Source: Streptomyces sp. NBC_00223
Lineage (GTDB): Bacteria > Actinomycetota > Actinomycetes > Streptomycetales > Streptomycetaceae
Direction: 5' to 3'
Assembly: GCF_036199905.1 (NCBI RefSeq)
Contig: NZ_CP108109.1
Location: forward strand, 186,001-250,000
DNA length: 64,000 nt
Shown here: positions 46,034 to 56,071 of the stretch, in pieces
How positions within the stretch are numbered: the stretch's first letter is position 1
Layout: each line of letters starts with the position of its first letter
Program-made: the position numbers and the translations under genes
Notes under the pieces: generated by a model
The model's input: the letters and a program-made list of their open reading frames with translations, nothing else
Told to the model about the DNA's origin: nothing
Database searches by the model: none

Positions 46034-48814
46034 CTACAGCCCGGTCGACTCGCGCAGCGCCGCGGCCTCTTCGCCGTCCAGCCCGGCGATGAGGTCGAGC
46101 GCCAGGGCGCGCGCCCGGTCCGCCGCCGCGCTGTCGCCGGCGGCCCAGTGGGAGGCGACGAGGTGGCCGAGGACAACGGCCTCCTCGTAGGGGTCGCCCA
46201 CCTCGCGGGCCAGGGCGAGCGCCGCGGTGAAGGCGGCGACGGCCTCCTCGTACCCGCCCAGGCCGTGGTGGGCGCGGCCGGTGTTCTCCCGGGCGATCAC
46301 CTGCATGGGCCGGTCGTCCAGCTCCCGGTACTGGTCGAGCGCCCGCTCGCAGTACGGCAGGGCGGCCCGGTGGTCGCCCATGGCGCCCAGCAGCCAGCCG
46401 ACGGCATTGGTGGCCCTGGCCCGCCCGGGGCGGTGGCCGATGCGGGTGAACAACTCCAGGGAGAGCAGGGCCTGTTCAAGCGCCTCGTCGTACCGCCCCT
46501 GGTGTTCGAGGATCGAGCTGAGGCCGAAGCTGATGTGCGACAGCCCGGTGTCGTCGTCCAGTTCGCGGTAGACGGCGGCGAACCGCTGGAGGTGGGTGAG
46601 CGCGGCGGGGTAGCCGACCAGCCAGGAGTAGTAGGGCCCGAGGCCGAGTTGGGCGCGGATCCGGCCGGAGGGATACGGCTCGCGCGGGGTGGTGGGCGCC
46701 GGACGCGGGCCGCGCCGGTCGATGAAGCTCATCACGGTCCAGGCCAGCCGGCTGGACTTCGCGTCGAGGTCGTAGATGTCGCCCTGGGACAGCACACCGA
46801 TGATGACCTGGTACTCGGTCTCCATCCAATGGCTCGCCCGCCGTGCGTCGTTGAGCGCTTCCGGGGTGGTGCCGGGCTGCGGCGGGCCCAGGTCGAGGAC
46901 GATCGGGTCGGGGTTGAGCAGGCGTTCGGCCGCGTAGGAGGTGTGCAGATAGTGGTCGAGCACCCGCAGTACGGCGGCCTTGCGCTGCTCGTCGGTGTCG
47001 TAGGTGGCGGCCAGTTCGGCGGCGTAGGCGCGCAGCAGGTCGTGGAAGGTGTAGCGGCCGGGGGTGTGCTCGACGACGAGACGGGCCCTGATCAGGTCGC
47101 CGAGGGCGCGGCGGGCGTCGGTGGCGGGGACCCCGGTGAGGCTGGCGGCCGCGGGCGCGGTGATGTCGGGTCCGGGGTGGGTGGACAGCAGCCGGAACAT
47201 CCGCGCGGCGGCCGGGGCCAGATGCGCGTACGACCAGGAGAAGACGGCCCGCAGATCGGTGGTGGGATCGCCGATGTCGAGGGTGTCGAGCCGGCCGCGT
47301 ACGTCGTGCAGCGCGGTGACCAGGTCGGCGAGCGACAGCCGCGGGGCGAGGACGGCGCGGGCGGCGGCGATGCTCAGGGCGAGCGGTAATCGGGCGCACA
47401 GGTCGACGAGCGCGGCGGTCGCCTCGGGTTCGGCGGCCGTGCGCTCGGGGCCGAGCCTGCGGGCGAGCAGGTCGTGGGACTCGCAGTCGCTGAGCAGGTC
47501 GAGGGTGACCGGGACGGCTCCTTCGGCGGCGACCAGGCCGGCGAGTTGGTTGCGGCTGGTGACCACCACGACGCAGGAGGGGGTGCCGGGCAGCAGCGGC
47601 CGTACCTGGTCGGTGTCACGGGCGTTGTCGAGGACGACCAGCATCCGGCGGCCCGCGACCAGGCTGCGGTAGAGGGCGGTACGGGCGTCCAGGTCCTGCG
47701 GGACGCTCCCGGTGGGCACGCCGAGCGCTTCGAGGAAGCAGCGGACGGCCTCGGTGGGGGCCATCGGGCGGGCGCCGGGGGCGAATCCGCGCAGATTCAC
47801 ATGGAGTTGGCCGTCGGGGAAGCGGTCGGCGTTGCGCTGGGCCCAGTGCAGGGCGAGCGAGGTCTTGCCGATGCCGGCGGTCCCGTCGATCGCGGAGATC
47901 ACCGCGGTGCCGCCGCCGAAGTCGGCGGTCTGGTCGAGGAGTTCGTCCAGGGCTTTGAGGTGTCTGCGGCGGCCGGTGAAGTGCCGTACGGCGGCAGGCA
48001 GTTGGCGGGGTATACGGGCCTCGGTGGCGGACCCCCCGTCCTGGGCCCTGGCCCGCGGGGCGGCGATCGCGGGGTCGTTGGTCAGTATCCGCTGGTGCAG
48101 TTCGCGCAGGCCGGGCCCGGGGTCGAGCCCCATCTCCTCGGCGAGCCGGGTCCGTAACTCCTGGTACGCGCCCAGCGCGTCGCCCGACCTGCCGCCGCGG
48201 TGGAGCGCGAGCATCAGCTGTCCGACGGGCTTCTCGCGCAGCGGATGCGCGGCGACCGTGGCCGACAGTCCGGCGACGACCCGCGTGTGCCGTCCGAGCG
48301 CCAACTGGTGGTCGGTCCAGGTCTCCTGGACCGCGAGCCGCCGTTCGTCCCAGGCCGCGGCGCCCGCCTCGATCAGCCGCCCGGACATGCCCGCGAGCGC
48401 GGGTCCGCGCCAGCGGTCGAGCGCCGTACGCAGCAGGTCGGCGGCTCCGGCCAGGTCGTTCGCGGCCGCCGCCCTTTCGGCCGCGGCCACCTCGCGGTCG
48501 AACTCGGCCGCGTCCAGGGCGCCTTCTGTCACCGTCATCCGGTATCCGGCGTCGCCGACGGCGGTCAGGTCGCCGTTCTCGCCCGGCCCGGCGCCGAGGA
48601 TCGCGCGCAGCCGGGAGACGGCGTTGCGGATCTGCTTGTCGGCGGTGGCGGGCGGCGCTTCGTCCCAGAGCGCGTCGACCAAGTGGCCCAGGGAGACCGT
48701 GCGGTTGGCCTCCAGGAGCAGCAGTGCGAGGACTTTGCGCTCCCGCGGTCCGCCGAGCCGAAGCCGAACCGGGCCGGACCAGACCTCCAGCGCGCCCAGC
48801 ACCCGGAACTCCAC
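46034..48814 (-). CDS. AfsR/SARP-type regulator with BTAD, NB-ARC and TPR domains
   Basis: A 926-residue regulator. OmpR-type wHTH at 1-95 (MEFRVLGALEVWSGPVRLRLGGPRERKVLALLLLEANRTVSLGHLVDALWDEAPP), BTAD at about 95-250 (REKPVGQLMLALHRGGRSGDALGAYQELRTRLAEEMGLDPGPGLRELHQRIL). NB-ARC follows with Walker A IDGTAGIGKTSLALHWA near residue 315, Walker B RRMLVVLDNARD and a later LCARLPLALSIAAAR. C-terminal TPRs begin at about 720 (GRYDEALEQALLSLELF, ALPYCERALDQYRELDD). This class switches on secondary-metabolite or developmental genes after ATP binding. No biosynthetic cluster is adjacent, so it may be a global regulator. Confidence 0.93.
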   Translation of the reverse strand: MEFRVLGALEVWSGPVRLRLGGPRERKVLALLLLEANRTVSLGHLVDALWDEAPPATADKQIRNAVSRLRAILGAGPGENGDLTAVGDAGYRMTVTEGALDAAEFDREVAAAERAAAANDLAGAADLLRTALDRWRGPALAGMSGRLIEAGAAAWDERRLAVQETWTDHQLALGRHTRVVAGLSATVAAHPLREKPVGQLMLALHRGGRSGDALGAYQELRTRLAEEMGLDPGPGLRELHQRILTNDPAIAAPRARAQDGGSATEARIPRQLPAAVRHFTGRRRHLKALDELLDQTADFGGGTAVISAIDGTAGIGKTSLALHWAQRNADRFPDGQLHVNLRGFAPGARPMAPTEAVRCFLEALGVPTGSVPQDLDARTALYRSLVAGRRMLVVLDNARDTDQVRPLLPGTPSCVVVVTSRNQLAGLVAAEGAVPVTLDLLSDCESHDLLARRLGPERTAAEPEATAALVDLCARLPLALSIAAARAVLAPRLSLADLVTALHDVRGRLDTLDIGDPTTDLRAVFSWSYAHLAPAAARMFRLLSTHPGPDITAPAAASLTGVPATDARRALGDLIRARLVVEHTPGRYTFHDLLRAYAAELAATYDTDEQRKAAVLRVLDHYLHTSYAAERLLNPDPIVLDLGPPQPGTTPEALNDARRASHWMETEYQVIIGVLSQGDIYDLDAKSSRLAWTVMSFIDRRGPRPAPTTPREPYPSGRIRAQLGLGPYYSWLVGYPAALTHLQRFAAVYRELDDDTGLSHISFGLSSILEHQGRYDEALEQALLSLELFTRIGHRPGRARATNAVGWLLGAMGDHRAALPYCERALDQYRELDDRPMQVIARENTGRAHHGLGGYEEAVAAFTAALALAREVGDPYEEAVVLGHLVASHWAAGDSAAADRARALALDLIAGLDGEEAAALRESTGL

Positions 48815-49215
48815 CCCGTCCCCTCTCAGCAGGCGTGGTCGGCCACCGCCGGCCGCCTCGCCGCGGCCGGAGCACGCATCATAGCCGCGGCGCGCGGCCC
48901 GGACAGGGCGTCGCGGCTGGCGTTTCGCGGCCGACGGTCAACGGCTTGGCGGGGCGCCGGAGTTCGCGTGAGGACCGACCGGGGACGAAATGAGGTCGGC
49001 ATGCCAGACGCTGGTGCGGCAGGGCCTTCCCCGAGCAGTTCTCGATGGCCCCGCGGGTGACGTGGTACGGGGGTGCGCGTCACCCGGCCGGCGGTGGCGG
49101 GGGGAATCACCGCCGGCCCTCGATGGTGTGCGGCCCCTTCGCCGGGAGGCCGCGGGCCTCGGGCCTCGGGCCTCGTCGCATGCGCGGGCCCGGACGTACG
49201 GGTGTGCGCGTGGAT

Positions 49216-49249
49216 GTGCTCCGGCGCGGGTCAGGACGCGCCGGAGCAC
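49216..49249. terminator. Hairpin in the gap upstream of the AfsR-like gene
   Basis: GTGCTCCGGCGCG and CGCGCCGGAGCAC form a perfect 13-bp stem around an 8-base loop, about 95 bases beyond the Nudix stop on the - strand. Confidence 0.65.
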
Positions 49250-49254
49250 AGTTG

Positions 49255-49342
49255 TCCCACCATAGACGTAGGCCATGCGCAATTACAAGACCAATTAACG
49301 CAACTCTTTGACTTAACAATGAAACTTGACGTCACTTCCTGA
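49255..49342. other. AT-rich intergenic stretch
   Basis: Within 48815-49342, where I support no gene, this stretch is about 60 percent AT in a very GC-rich region. It includes several promoter-like hexamers; on the - strand TTGTTA and TAATTG are 16 bases apart, which could serve the AfsR-like gene, although the hairpin at 49216-49249 would lie in between. Confidence 0.45.
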
Positions 49343-49930
<588 letters not shown>

Positions 49931-50121
49931 GCCCAGAGCCTACGAGAAGAAGGGTGAACGCCACATCAGCACCAGGTTTCACAAGCGAGGACGGTTCCTG
50001 TGCGACATATCCACAGCGTGGGCACTCACCCGTTACGGTGACCGGACAGCAGACGCCCACGCGGGGAACGCGGGCCCGGCGGCACTCCGTCGCGCCCGGG
50101 TGGCGGCAGGGGGAGCGGAGG

Positions 50122-51198
50122 ATGGACACGACGGCCGGCGGGACACCGGAGGCCGCGCAGGCGGACCGGACGGGCGGGCCGGTGACCGCGCTGCCCGCGG
50201 CCCGGCCGGCCGCCGGGATCACCGACGCGGTGGGCATCGCCGTCCTGGTCTGCTGCGCCGTCTGGGCGCTGGTCGCGGCGGGCGGCCGGGAGGCCAGACC
50301 GGAGGGCTCGCTGCTGGCGCTGCTCGCGGTCACCGCCGGGTACGCGGCCGGCCGGATCCTCGGCGCGCTGCTCCCGGTGCTCGCGCCCGCGGCCGCCGCC
50401 GCGGCGGTACTCGCGCTGATCCTGATCCCGCCCTCCCGGCTGTCCGACCACCCCGGCACTCCGCCGCTCGGTTACACCAACGCGGACGCCGCGCTGCTGG
50501 TCCTGGCGGTCGGGGCGGCCTGCTGCGCCGCGTGGGGCGCGCCGGGCCCGGTCCGGCGTACGGCGCTGCGGCTGGTGGGCGCGGGCGCGGCGGTGACGGC
50601 GCTGGCCCTGGGGTCGGCCGCGGGGTTCGCCGCGGGCGTGGCCGTCACCCTGTGCTCACTGGCCGCCGCCCGCTGGCGGCGCCGGGCACTCGGGCTCGCC
50701 GCGCTGGCGCTGGTCGCGGCACTCGCGGTCGGCGGGAGCTACGCGGTCGCGGTGGACGCGCTGCCGTCGGGTCTGGCGCAGTCCCTCACCGGGCAGCTCA
50801 CCCAGCAGCGGGTGGCGCTGTGGCACGAGGCGGTGGACCTGGCCCAGGACCATCCGCTGCGCGGGGTCGGACCCGAGCGCTTCGCCGAGGAGAGCACGCC
50901 GCTGCCCTCGGACACGCCGGCCGACGAGTCGCCCCAGTCCGCGCCGCTCCAGCTGGCCGCGGAGCAGGGCGTTCCCGGCGTGGCGCTGCTCGCGGCGGCC
51001 TACGGGTGGGTGCTGTGCGCGCTGTGGCGCTCGCCCCGGCCCACCGCGGTGGTGCTCACCGCCGGGGCCGCGCTCACCGGGCTGGCCCTGCTGGCGAGTG
51101 TCGACCACGTGCTGAGCTACGCCGTCGTGACGGCGGGCGCGGGGTTCCTTGCGGGCGTGGCGACGGCCCGGCCGCTCGCGGACGAGGGGGCGGGGTGA
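50122..51198 (+). CDS. O-antigen ligase-like polytopic membrane protein
   Basis: A 358-residue protein with about nine hydrophobic segments. Between them lies an extracytoplasmic loop with QQRVALWHEAVDLAQDHPLRGVGPERFAEES and APLQLAAEQGVPGVALL, the pattern of the WaaL/RfaL O-antigen ligase family (HPLxGVGPxxF, conserved His late in the loop). Such proteins transfer lipid-linked glycans; in Gram-positive bacteria the acceptor is usually unknown. Start: ATG at 50122 with GGGAGCGGAG upstream. The frame extends further 5' but lacks conservation-like features. Confidence 0.83.
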   Translation: MDTTAGGTPEAAQADRTGGPVTALPAARPAAGITDAVGIAVLVCCAVWALVAAGGREARPEGSLLALLAVTAGYAAGRILGALLPVLAPAAAAAAVLALILIPPSRLSDHPGTPPLGYTNADAALLVLAVGAACCAAWGAPGPVRRTALRLVGAGAAVTALALGSAAGFAAGVAVTLCSLAAARWRRRALGLAALALVAALAVGGSYAVAVDALPSGLAQSLTGQLTQQRVALWHEAVDLAQDHPLRGVGPERFAEESTPLPSDTPADESPQSAPLQLAAEQGVPGVALLAAAYGWVLCALWRSPRPTAVVLTAGAALTGLALLASVDHVLSYAVVTAGAGFLAGVATARPLADEGAG

Positions 51199-51271
51199 GG
51201 TACGGCGTACGCGGCCGCGGCGTACGGCGGCGCGTCCGCGACGGGATCGGGCGTACGTACGGCCGGAGCGC

Positions 51272-51817
51272 TCAGGCCCCGCCGGCCGGGCGGGTGCGCA
51301 GGCGCAGCGAGTCGCGGATGGCCTGCACCGCGCCCTCCGCGTCGTCCACGGTGACGGTGAAGCGGCGGCCGCCGCCCAGGTCGATCTCGACGCCCGGACC
51401 GCGCCGCACCACCACGGCGGTGCCCTTCTCCGGCCGCCAGCGGTAGCCCCACCCGCCCCAGGTGCGCGGGCTGACCAGCGGGGCGAGGTGCGCGCCGCTG
51501 ACCTGGTCCAGCGGGATACGGCGCCGGGGCACGCCGATGTGGCCGCACCGCACGTGCACGGCCTCGCGGTCGACCCGGACATGCACATGGGTGAACGCGA
51601 TCGTGCCGAACAGCACGAGCAGTCCCACGGCGAGACAGCCCACCACGGACATCACGAGAGGGACGAGACCCGAGGCGCCCGGGCCGTCGACGGCCAGCTC
51701 GATGCCGAGCGCCAGGCAAGCGGCGCCCGCGGCGGCGAGCACCCACTGCATACGGTTACTGGCCCGGCCCGTCCACACCTGGGACGCGCCGGTCTGTGGC
51801 CGGGGGGCGTGCGTCAT
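51272..51817 (-). CDS. Membrane protein with PH-like domain
   Basis: A 181-residue protein with two transmembrane helices (QWVLAAAGAACLALGIELAV, LVPLVMSVVGCLAVGLLVLFGTIAF) followed by a PH-like beta domain (VHVRVDREAVHVRCGHIGVPRRRIPLDQVSGAHLAPL...WGYRWRPEKGTAVVVRRGPGVEIDLGGGRRFTVTVDDAEGAVQAI). Common in actinobacteria, function unknown. Start: ATG at 51817, weak ribosome site. Confidence 0.8.
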   Translation of the reverse strand: MTHAPRPQTGASQVWTGRASNRMQWVLAAAGAACLALGIELAVDGPGASGLVPLVMSVVGCLAVGLLVLFGTIAFTHVHVRVDREAVHVRCGHIGVPRRRIPLDQVSGAHLAPLVSPRTWGGWGYRWRPEKGTAVVVRRGPGVEIDLGGGRRFTVTVDDAEGAVQAIRDSLRLRTRPAGGA

Positions 51818-51863
51818 GTCAAGCAGCGTACCCAGCCGGCGGCATTCCGGCATGAGTCGCGTG

Positions 51864-52622
51864 TCACGCGGTGGCCGGCGTGGTCGCCAGCAGCGCGCCC
51901 TCGGCGTAGGCCAGCGCGGCGGCGGGCAGGGCGGACGCCTTGCCGTTGAGGAGCACGTCGAGGCGGCCCTGACCTGCGGATTCCACGGGGATTCTGCGCA
52001 GGGCCTGGGCGGCGACGGCGTCGGCCGAGCGGTACAGGGCCGCGCCCGGTACGGCCGCGGCGATCCGGTCGCCGACCAGTTCGTAGTGCGTGCAGCCCAG
52101 CACGACGGCGCCGACGCCGGGCGGGGTCAGCGCGGCGGCGGCCGCGACGGCGGCGGTCACGGCGTCGGCGTCACCGGCCTGGACGGCGTCCGCGAGGCCC
52201 GGGCAGGGCACCTCGGTGACGTCGGCGCCGTTGCCGAACTCGGCGATCAGTCCGCGCTGGTACGCGCTGCCGGTCGTGGCCGGGGTGGCCCAGATCGCGA
52301 CGGTGCGGTGGGCGGCCGCGGCCGGTTTGATCGCGGGTACGGTGCCGACGATCGGGAGGTCCGGCTCGAACGCGGCCCGCAGCGCGGGCAGCGCGTGCAC
52401 GGAGGCGGTGTTGCACGCGATGATCAGACCGTCGAGGCCGTACGACGCCGCGGCCCGCGCGCACTCCAGGGCGCGGCGGGTCACGTCCTCGGGGGTGCGG
52501 GGGCCCCAGGGCATGCCCTCGGGGTCCGACGTGAGGACGAGGTCGGCGTCCGGCCGCGTCTTTCGTACGGCCGCGGCGGCGGCGAGCAGCCCGATACCCG
52601 AGTCGAGGAGCGCGATCTTCAC
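51864..52622 (-). CDS. Aspartate/glutamate racemase family protein (MurI-like)
   Basis: A 252-residue cofactor-independent racemase. Both catalytic Cys are present: GLIIACNTASVHAL and VVLGCTHYELV. The N-terminal DSGIGLLAA replaces the usual DSGxGG of MurI. The expected P-Y-G region is SDPEGMPWGPRT, with Trp instead of Tyr. It may therefore be a specialised paralogue rather than the cell-wall glutamate racemase. Start: GTG KIALLDSG; the frame runs on upstream through tandem repeats but that part is not protein-like. Confidence 0.85.
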   Translation of the reverse strand: MKIALLDSGIGLLAAAAAVRKTRPDADLVLTSDPEGMPWGPRTPEDVTRRALECARAAASYGLDGLIIACNTASVHALPALRAAFEPDLPIVGTVPAIKPAAAAHRTVAIWATPATTGSAYQRGLIAEFGNGADVTEVPCPGLADAVQAGDADAVTAAVAAAAALTPPGVGAVVLGCTHYELVGDRIAAAVPGAALYRSADAVAAQALRRIPVESAGQGRLDVLLNGKASALPAAALAYAEGALLATTPATA

Positions 52623-52656
52623 GCCCCCACAATATGCGCTCCGCGCCGGCCCACTC

Positions 52657-53540
52657 CATCCCGGCTGACCGCCCCCACGCCGAAGAAGCGGCACGCGCGC
52701 CGCACCGCCCAGACCTACCCGCGCGGCCCAGGCCCGGGAACAACCTGAGGCCCCCTCACTCCCGCCGCAACATCGGGACGCCCAACAGCGGCGACCGGCG
52801 GTGCCCAAACCACCCCAGCCGGGGGCCGTACGCCGTCGCGCCGAAAACCGGTGGGCGCACCATCGGCTCGACACCGCCGAACCGCTCCATCCCGGCTGAG
52901 CACCGCCGCGGCGGAAGGACGGTGGTCGCCTCCCGCCACGCACGAGACCCACCCGATCCGACCTCGCCTGGCTCGGGCCTGGGCCCGGGGATCGGCTCCA
53001 CGTTCCCCCAATCTCCCGCCGCAACATCGGGACGCCCAACGGCGGCGACCGGCGGTGCCCGACCGCCCCGGCCGGGGGCCGTACGCCGCCACAACGGAAA
53101 CGGTGGGCACACCATCGGCTCGACACCGCCGAACCGCTCCATCCCGGCTGAGCACCGCCGCGGCGGAAGGACGGTGGTCGCCTCCCGCCATGCACGAGAC
53201 CCACCCGATCCGATCTCGCCTGGCTCGGGCCTGGGCCTGGGGAACGGCTCCACGTTCCCCCAATCTCCCGCCGCAACGGCGGGACGCACGACGGCGGCGA
53301 CCGGCGGTGCCCAAACCACCCCAGCCGGAGGCGTCCGGCACCGCCGGACCGCGCCATCCCGGCTGAGCACCGCCGCGGCGGAGAAGTGGTGGGCGCGGCG
53401 CGCCGCCCAGACCTGCCCGGGCAGGCCCATCCGGGCGGGCCAGGCCGGGGAACGGCCTGAGGTTCCCTCGCTCCCGCCGCGGCGGCGACCGGCGGTGCCC
53501 GACCGCCCCGGCCGGAGGCCGCACGCCGCCGGGGCGGAAA
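52657..53540. repeat. Four imperfect tandem copies of a 185-252-bp repeat
   Basis: The anchor CATCCCGGCTGA occurs at 52657, 52888, 53140 and 53356, each time followed by a related block that includes a GCGACCGGCGGTGCCC segment (near 52790, 53048, 53299, 53486). Copies 2 and 3 are nearly identical over most of their length, including the CATCGGCTCGACACCGCCG and CCTGGCTCGGGCCTGGGC segments. The array fills the gap between the divergent racemase and glycosyltransferase genes. No protein-like ORF is evident in it. Confidence 0.85.
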
Positions 53541-53588
53541 AGGGTGGCGCGGCGGGGTGGGGAACTCCCCGTAGGGGAGACTGCGGGG

Positions 53589-54767
53589 GTGATCGTGATG
53601 ACGCTAATCGCAGGAGTGTCCCTCGCCGCATGGGTGTGGCTGCTGCTCGGCCAGGGCGGCTTCTGGCGGACCGACGTCCGGCTCCCCGCCCCGAACCCCG
53701 CGGCGGACGCCGACACATGGCCCGACGTCGCCATCGTCGTACCCGCCAGGGACGAAGCCGAAGTGCTCGGCGTGAGCCTGCCCTCGCTGCTCGCGCAGAA
53801 CTACCCCGGCCGCGCCGAGATCTTCCTCGTGGACGACGGCAGCACGGACGGCACCGGCGACCTCGCCCGCCGCCTGCACGAGACGCACGGCGGCCTGCCG
53901 CTGACCGTGACGTCGCCCGGCGAACCCCCCGCCGGGTGGACCGGCAAGCTGTGGGCCGTACGCCACGGCATCACGCTGGCCCGCGAACACACCGACGCGC
54001 GGTACCTCCTGCTCACCGACGCCGACATCGCGCACCGCCCGGACAACCTGCGCGCGCTGACCGCCGCCGCGGTCGGCCACGACCTGGACCTGGTCTCGCA
54101 GATGGCGAAGCTGCGCGTACAGACCGGCTGGGAACGCCTCATCGTGCCCGCGTTCGTGTACTTCTTCGCGCAGCTCTACCCGTTCCGCTGGATCAACCGC
54201 CCCCGCACCCGCACCGCCGCCGCGGCCGGCGGCTGCGTCCTGCTGAGTTCCGCCGCGGCCACCGCCGCCGACGTACCGGACGCGATCCGGCAGTCCGTGA
54301 TCGACGACGTCGCCCTCGCCCGGGCCGTGAAACGCTCCGGCGGCCGCGTCTGGCTGGGCCTGGCCGACCAGGTCGACAGCGTCCGCCCGTATCCGCGGCT
54401 GTCCGAGCTGTGGCAGATGGTCGCCCGCAGCGCGTACGCCCAACTGCGCCACAACCCGGCCGTGTTGGCCGGTACGGTCGTCGGGCTCGCGCTGATCTAC
54501 CTCGTGCCGCCGGTCGCCGCGATCGGCGGCGCGCTGGCGGGCGCGTGGCCGCTGTGCGCGCTGGGGCTGGCCGCGTGGGCGGTGATGACCTGCACGTATC
54601 TGCCGATGCTGCGGTACTACGAACAGCCGCTGTGGCTGGCCCCGACGCTGCCGTACACGGCCGCGCTGTATCTGCTGATGACCGTGGACTCGGCGGTCGA
54701 GCACTACCGGGGCCGGGGCGCGGCGTGGAAGGGCCGTACCTACGCCCGTCCCGACGCCTCGATGTGA
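53589..54767 (+). CDS. GT2 glycosyltransferase, HpnB-like
   Basis: About 392 residues. An N-terminal membrane segment (MTLIAGVSLAAWVWLLLGQGG) precedes a GT2 domain: VAIVVPARDEAEVLGVSLPSLLAQNYPGRAEIFLVDDGSTDGTGDLA, PAGWTGKLWAVRHGI, LLTDADIAHRPDNL and VIDDVALARAVKRSGG. At least three C-terminal membrane helices follow. This layout matches hopene-associated glycosyltransferase HpnB. No other hopanoid genes are in the window, so the acceptor is uncertain. Start GTG at 53589; ATG at 53598 is an alternative. Confidence 0.85.
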   Translation: MIVMTLIAGVSLAAWVWLLLGQGGFWRTDVRLPAPNPAADADTWPDVAIVVPARDEAEVLGVSLPSLLAQNYPGRAEIFLVDDGSTDGTGDLARRLHETHGGLPLTVTSPGEPPAGWTGKLWAVRHGITLAREHTDARYLLLTDADIAHRPDNLRALTAAAVGHDLDLVSQMAKLRVQTGWERLIVPAFVYFFAQLYPFRWINRPRTRTAAAAGGCVLLSSAAATAADVPDAIRQSVIDDVALARAVKRSGGRVWLGLADQVDSVRPYPRLSELWQMVARSAYAQLRHNPAVLAGTVVGLALIYLVPPVAAIGGALAGAWPLCALGLAAWAVMTCTYLPMLRYYEQPLWLAPTLPYTAALYLLMTVDSAVEHYRGRGAAWKGRTYARPDASM

Positions 54768-54810
54768 CCGGCGGCAGCCGAAAGACAGCCCGACGCCCGT
54801 GCCGCGGCGG

Positions 54811-55875
54811 CTACTTGCGGGCCGCCCGGTCCGGCGTCCAGTTCAGCCCCCAGCCGTACGCGTAGTCGACGGTCCGCTGCGGGCTGACTCCGGGCCTCGG
54901 CAGCAGATAGCGGGCCTCGCGGCGTACGACGAGTTCGGCGCCGTCGCGGGCGAGCAGGGCCAACGCGCAGACGGTGGAAGGGACTTCGCAGACGTCGAGG
55001 GCGAAGTCCACGGCGGCGCCGTGCTCGGGGCGCAGCGTGACCGTGCCGTGCAGGTCCTCGAAGCCGAGGGGGTCCTCGAAGACGGCGGCGAAGACCAGGA
55101 CCCGACGGAAGTAGGCGCCTCGGTCGAGGTTGACGGTGAGCTGTTCGCCGGTGTGTTCGTCACCGCCGAGCAGCAGGAAGGGCGGGCGGTCGAGCGAACC
55201 GTAGGCGCCGCCGAGCGACTGGACGACGCCCTTGCTGCCGTCGGAGAGTTCGAACAGCGCGCACAGGTCGATGCCGAGTCCTTCGGGCGCCCCCTGCCAG
55301 AGCGGGCCGATCCGCAGCGTGCCGGAGGTGGCGCCCTGCCGGGTGAGCGAGACGGCGGGCGCGGCCGCGGTGAGGGTGATCGCCGCGGCGGCCTCGGCAC
55401 GCCGCGCCGGAAGGGGCCTGACCACCGCCCGGAAGTGCCAGCCGCCGCCTTCCCGGTAGCACTCGCCGAGTACGTACTCGCCGCCGCCGGCCGCCCCCGC
55501 CCAGTCGACGCGCGCGAACTCGACCGGCCCGTCCGCGCCCTCGACGAGCACCCGCAGACGTATCCCGGCCGCCTTCCCGGCCGATTCCCCGGCGCCGCCC
55601 TCGGCGAGATCTCCCGCCGGCCCGGCTTCCGTCGCGAGCACCACCCGCACGGAGTTGACCGCACTTTCGAGTGAGGCGAGATCAACCGTGAGAGTGTCGA
55701 CCGCGAACCCGTCGTTGACGCCACCGTCTTCGTGACGCACCGCGTTTTCGCCGACCTTTCCGTTCAGCAGCGCGCGTACCTCGGCCCGCGGCAGTCCCTC
55801 GCCCGCCGGCCGCCCCAACTCCAGCCGTACGGGGGCCGTCGGGAGCTTCACGTACTCCCCTTCGCGCAGTGCCAT
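54811..55875 (-). CDS. TerD-family (tellurium resistance type) protein, two TerD-like domains
   Basis: A 354-residue soluble protein. The C-terminal half is a clear TerD domain (LGIDLCALFELSDGSKGVVQSLGG...FLLLGGDEHTGEQLTVNLDRGAYFRRVLVFAAVFEDPLGFEDLHGTVTLRPEHG...CALALLARDGAELVVRREARYL), with acidic Ca2+-binding loops. The N-terminal half is a more divergent domain of similar length, as in TerA-like proteins. The family is linked to metal or stress resistance and vesicle processes without a defined reaction. It ends in GLNWTPDRAARK. Confidence 0.85.
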   Translation of the reverse strand: MALREGEYVKLPTAPVRLELGRPAGEGLPRAEVRALLNGKVGENAVRHEDGGVNDGFAVDTLTVDLASLESAVNSVRVVLATEAGPAGDLAEGGAGESAGKAAGIRLRVLVEGADGPVEFARVDWAGAAGGGEYVLGECYREGGGWHFRAVVRPLPARRAEAAAAITLTAAAPAVSLTRQGATSGTLRIGPLWQGAPEGLGIDLCALFELSDGSKGVVQSLGGAYGSLDRPPFLLLGGDEHTGEQLTVNLDRGAYFRRVLVFAAVFEDPLGFEDLHGTVTLRPEHGAAVDFALDVCEVPSTVCALALLARDGAELVVRREARYLLPRPGVSPQRTVDYAYGWGLNWTPDRAARK

Positions 55876-56071
55876 CCGGCTTCCTCTCCCCGGCGCGCCG
55901 CGACCCCCGGTAACACCCTCCGACGCGCACCTTTTACCTGATCACACCATAATCCGCTGACCGTTTTCCGAGGATTCGCTCATATTGATGACCGGAGGTC
56001 ACTCCCCGCACGCAAAACAACCTTCCGATCGGGCTCCCCAATGACCACATCGTGGGCTTAACTTATGGCTC

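Noticed and set aside
52623..53357. Long - strand frame running from the tandem repeats into the racemase
   Set aside because: The repeat part encodes Arg/Gly/Trp/Pro-rich sequence that simply follows the DNA repeats, and the racemase has a proper GTG start at 52622.
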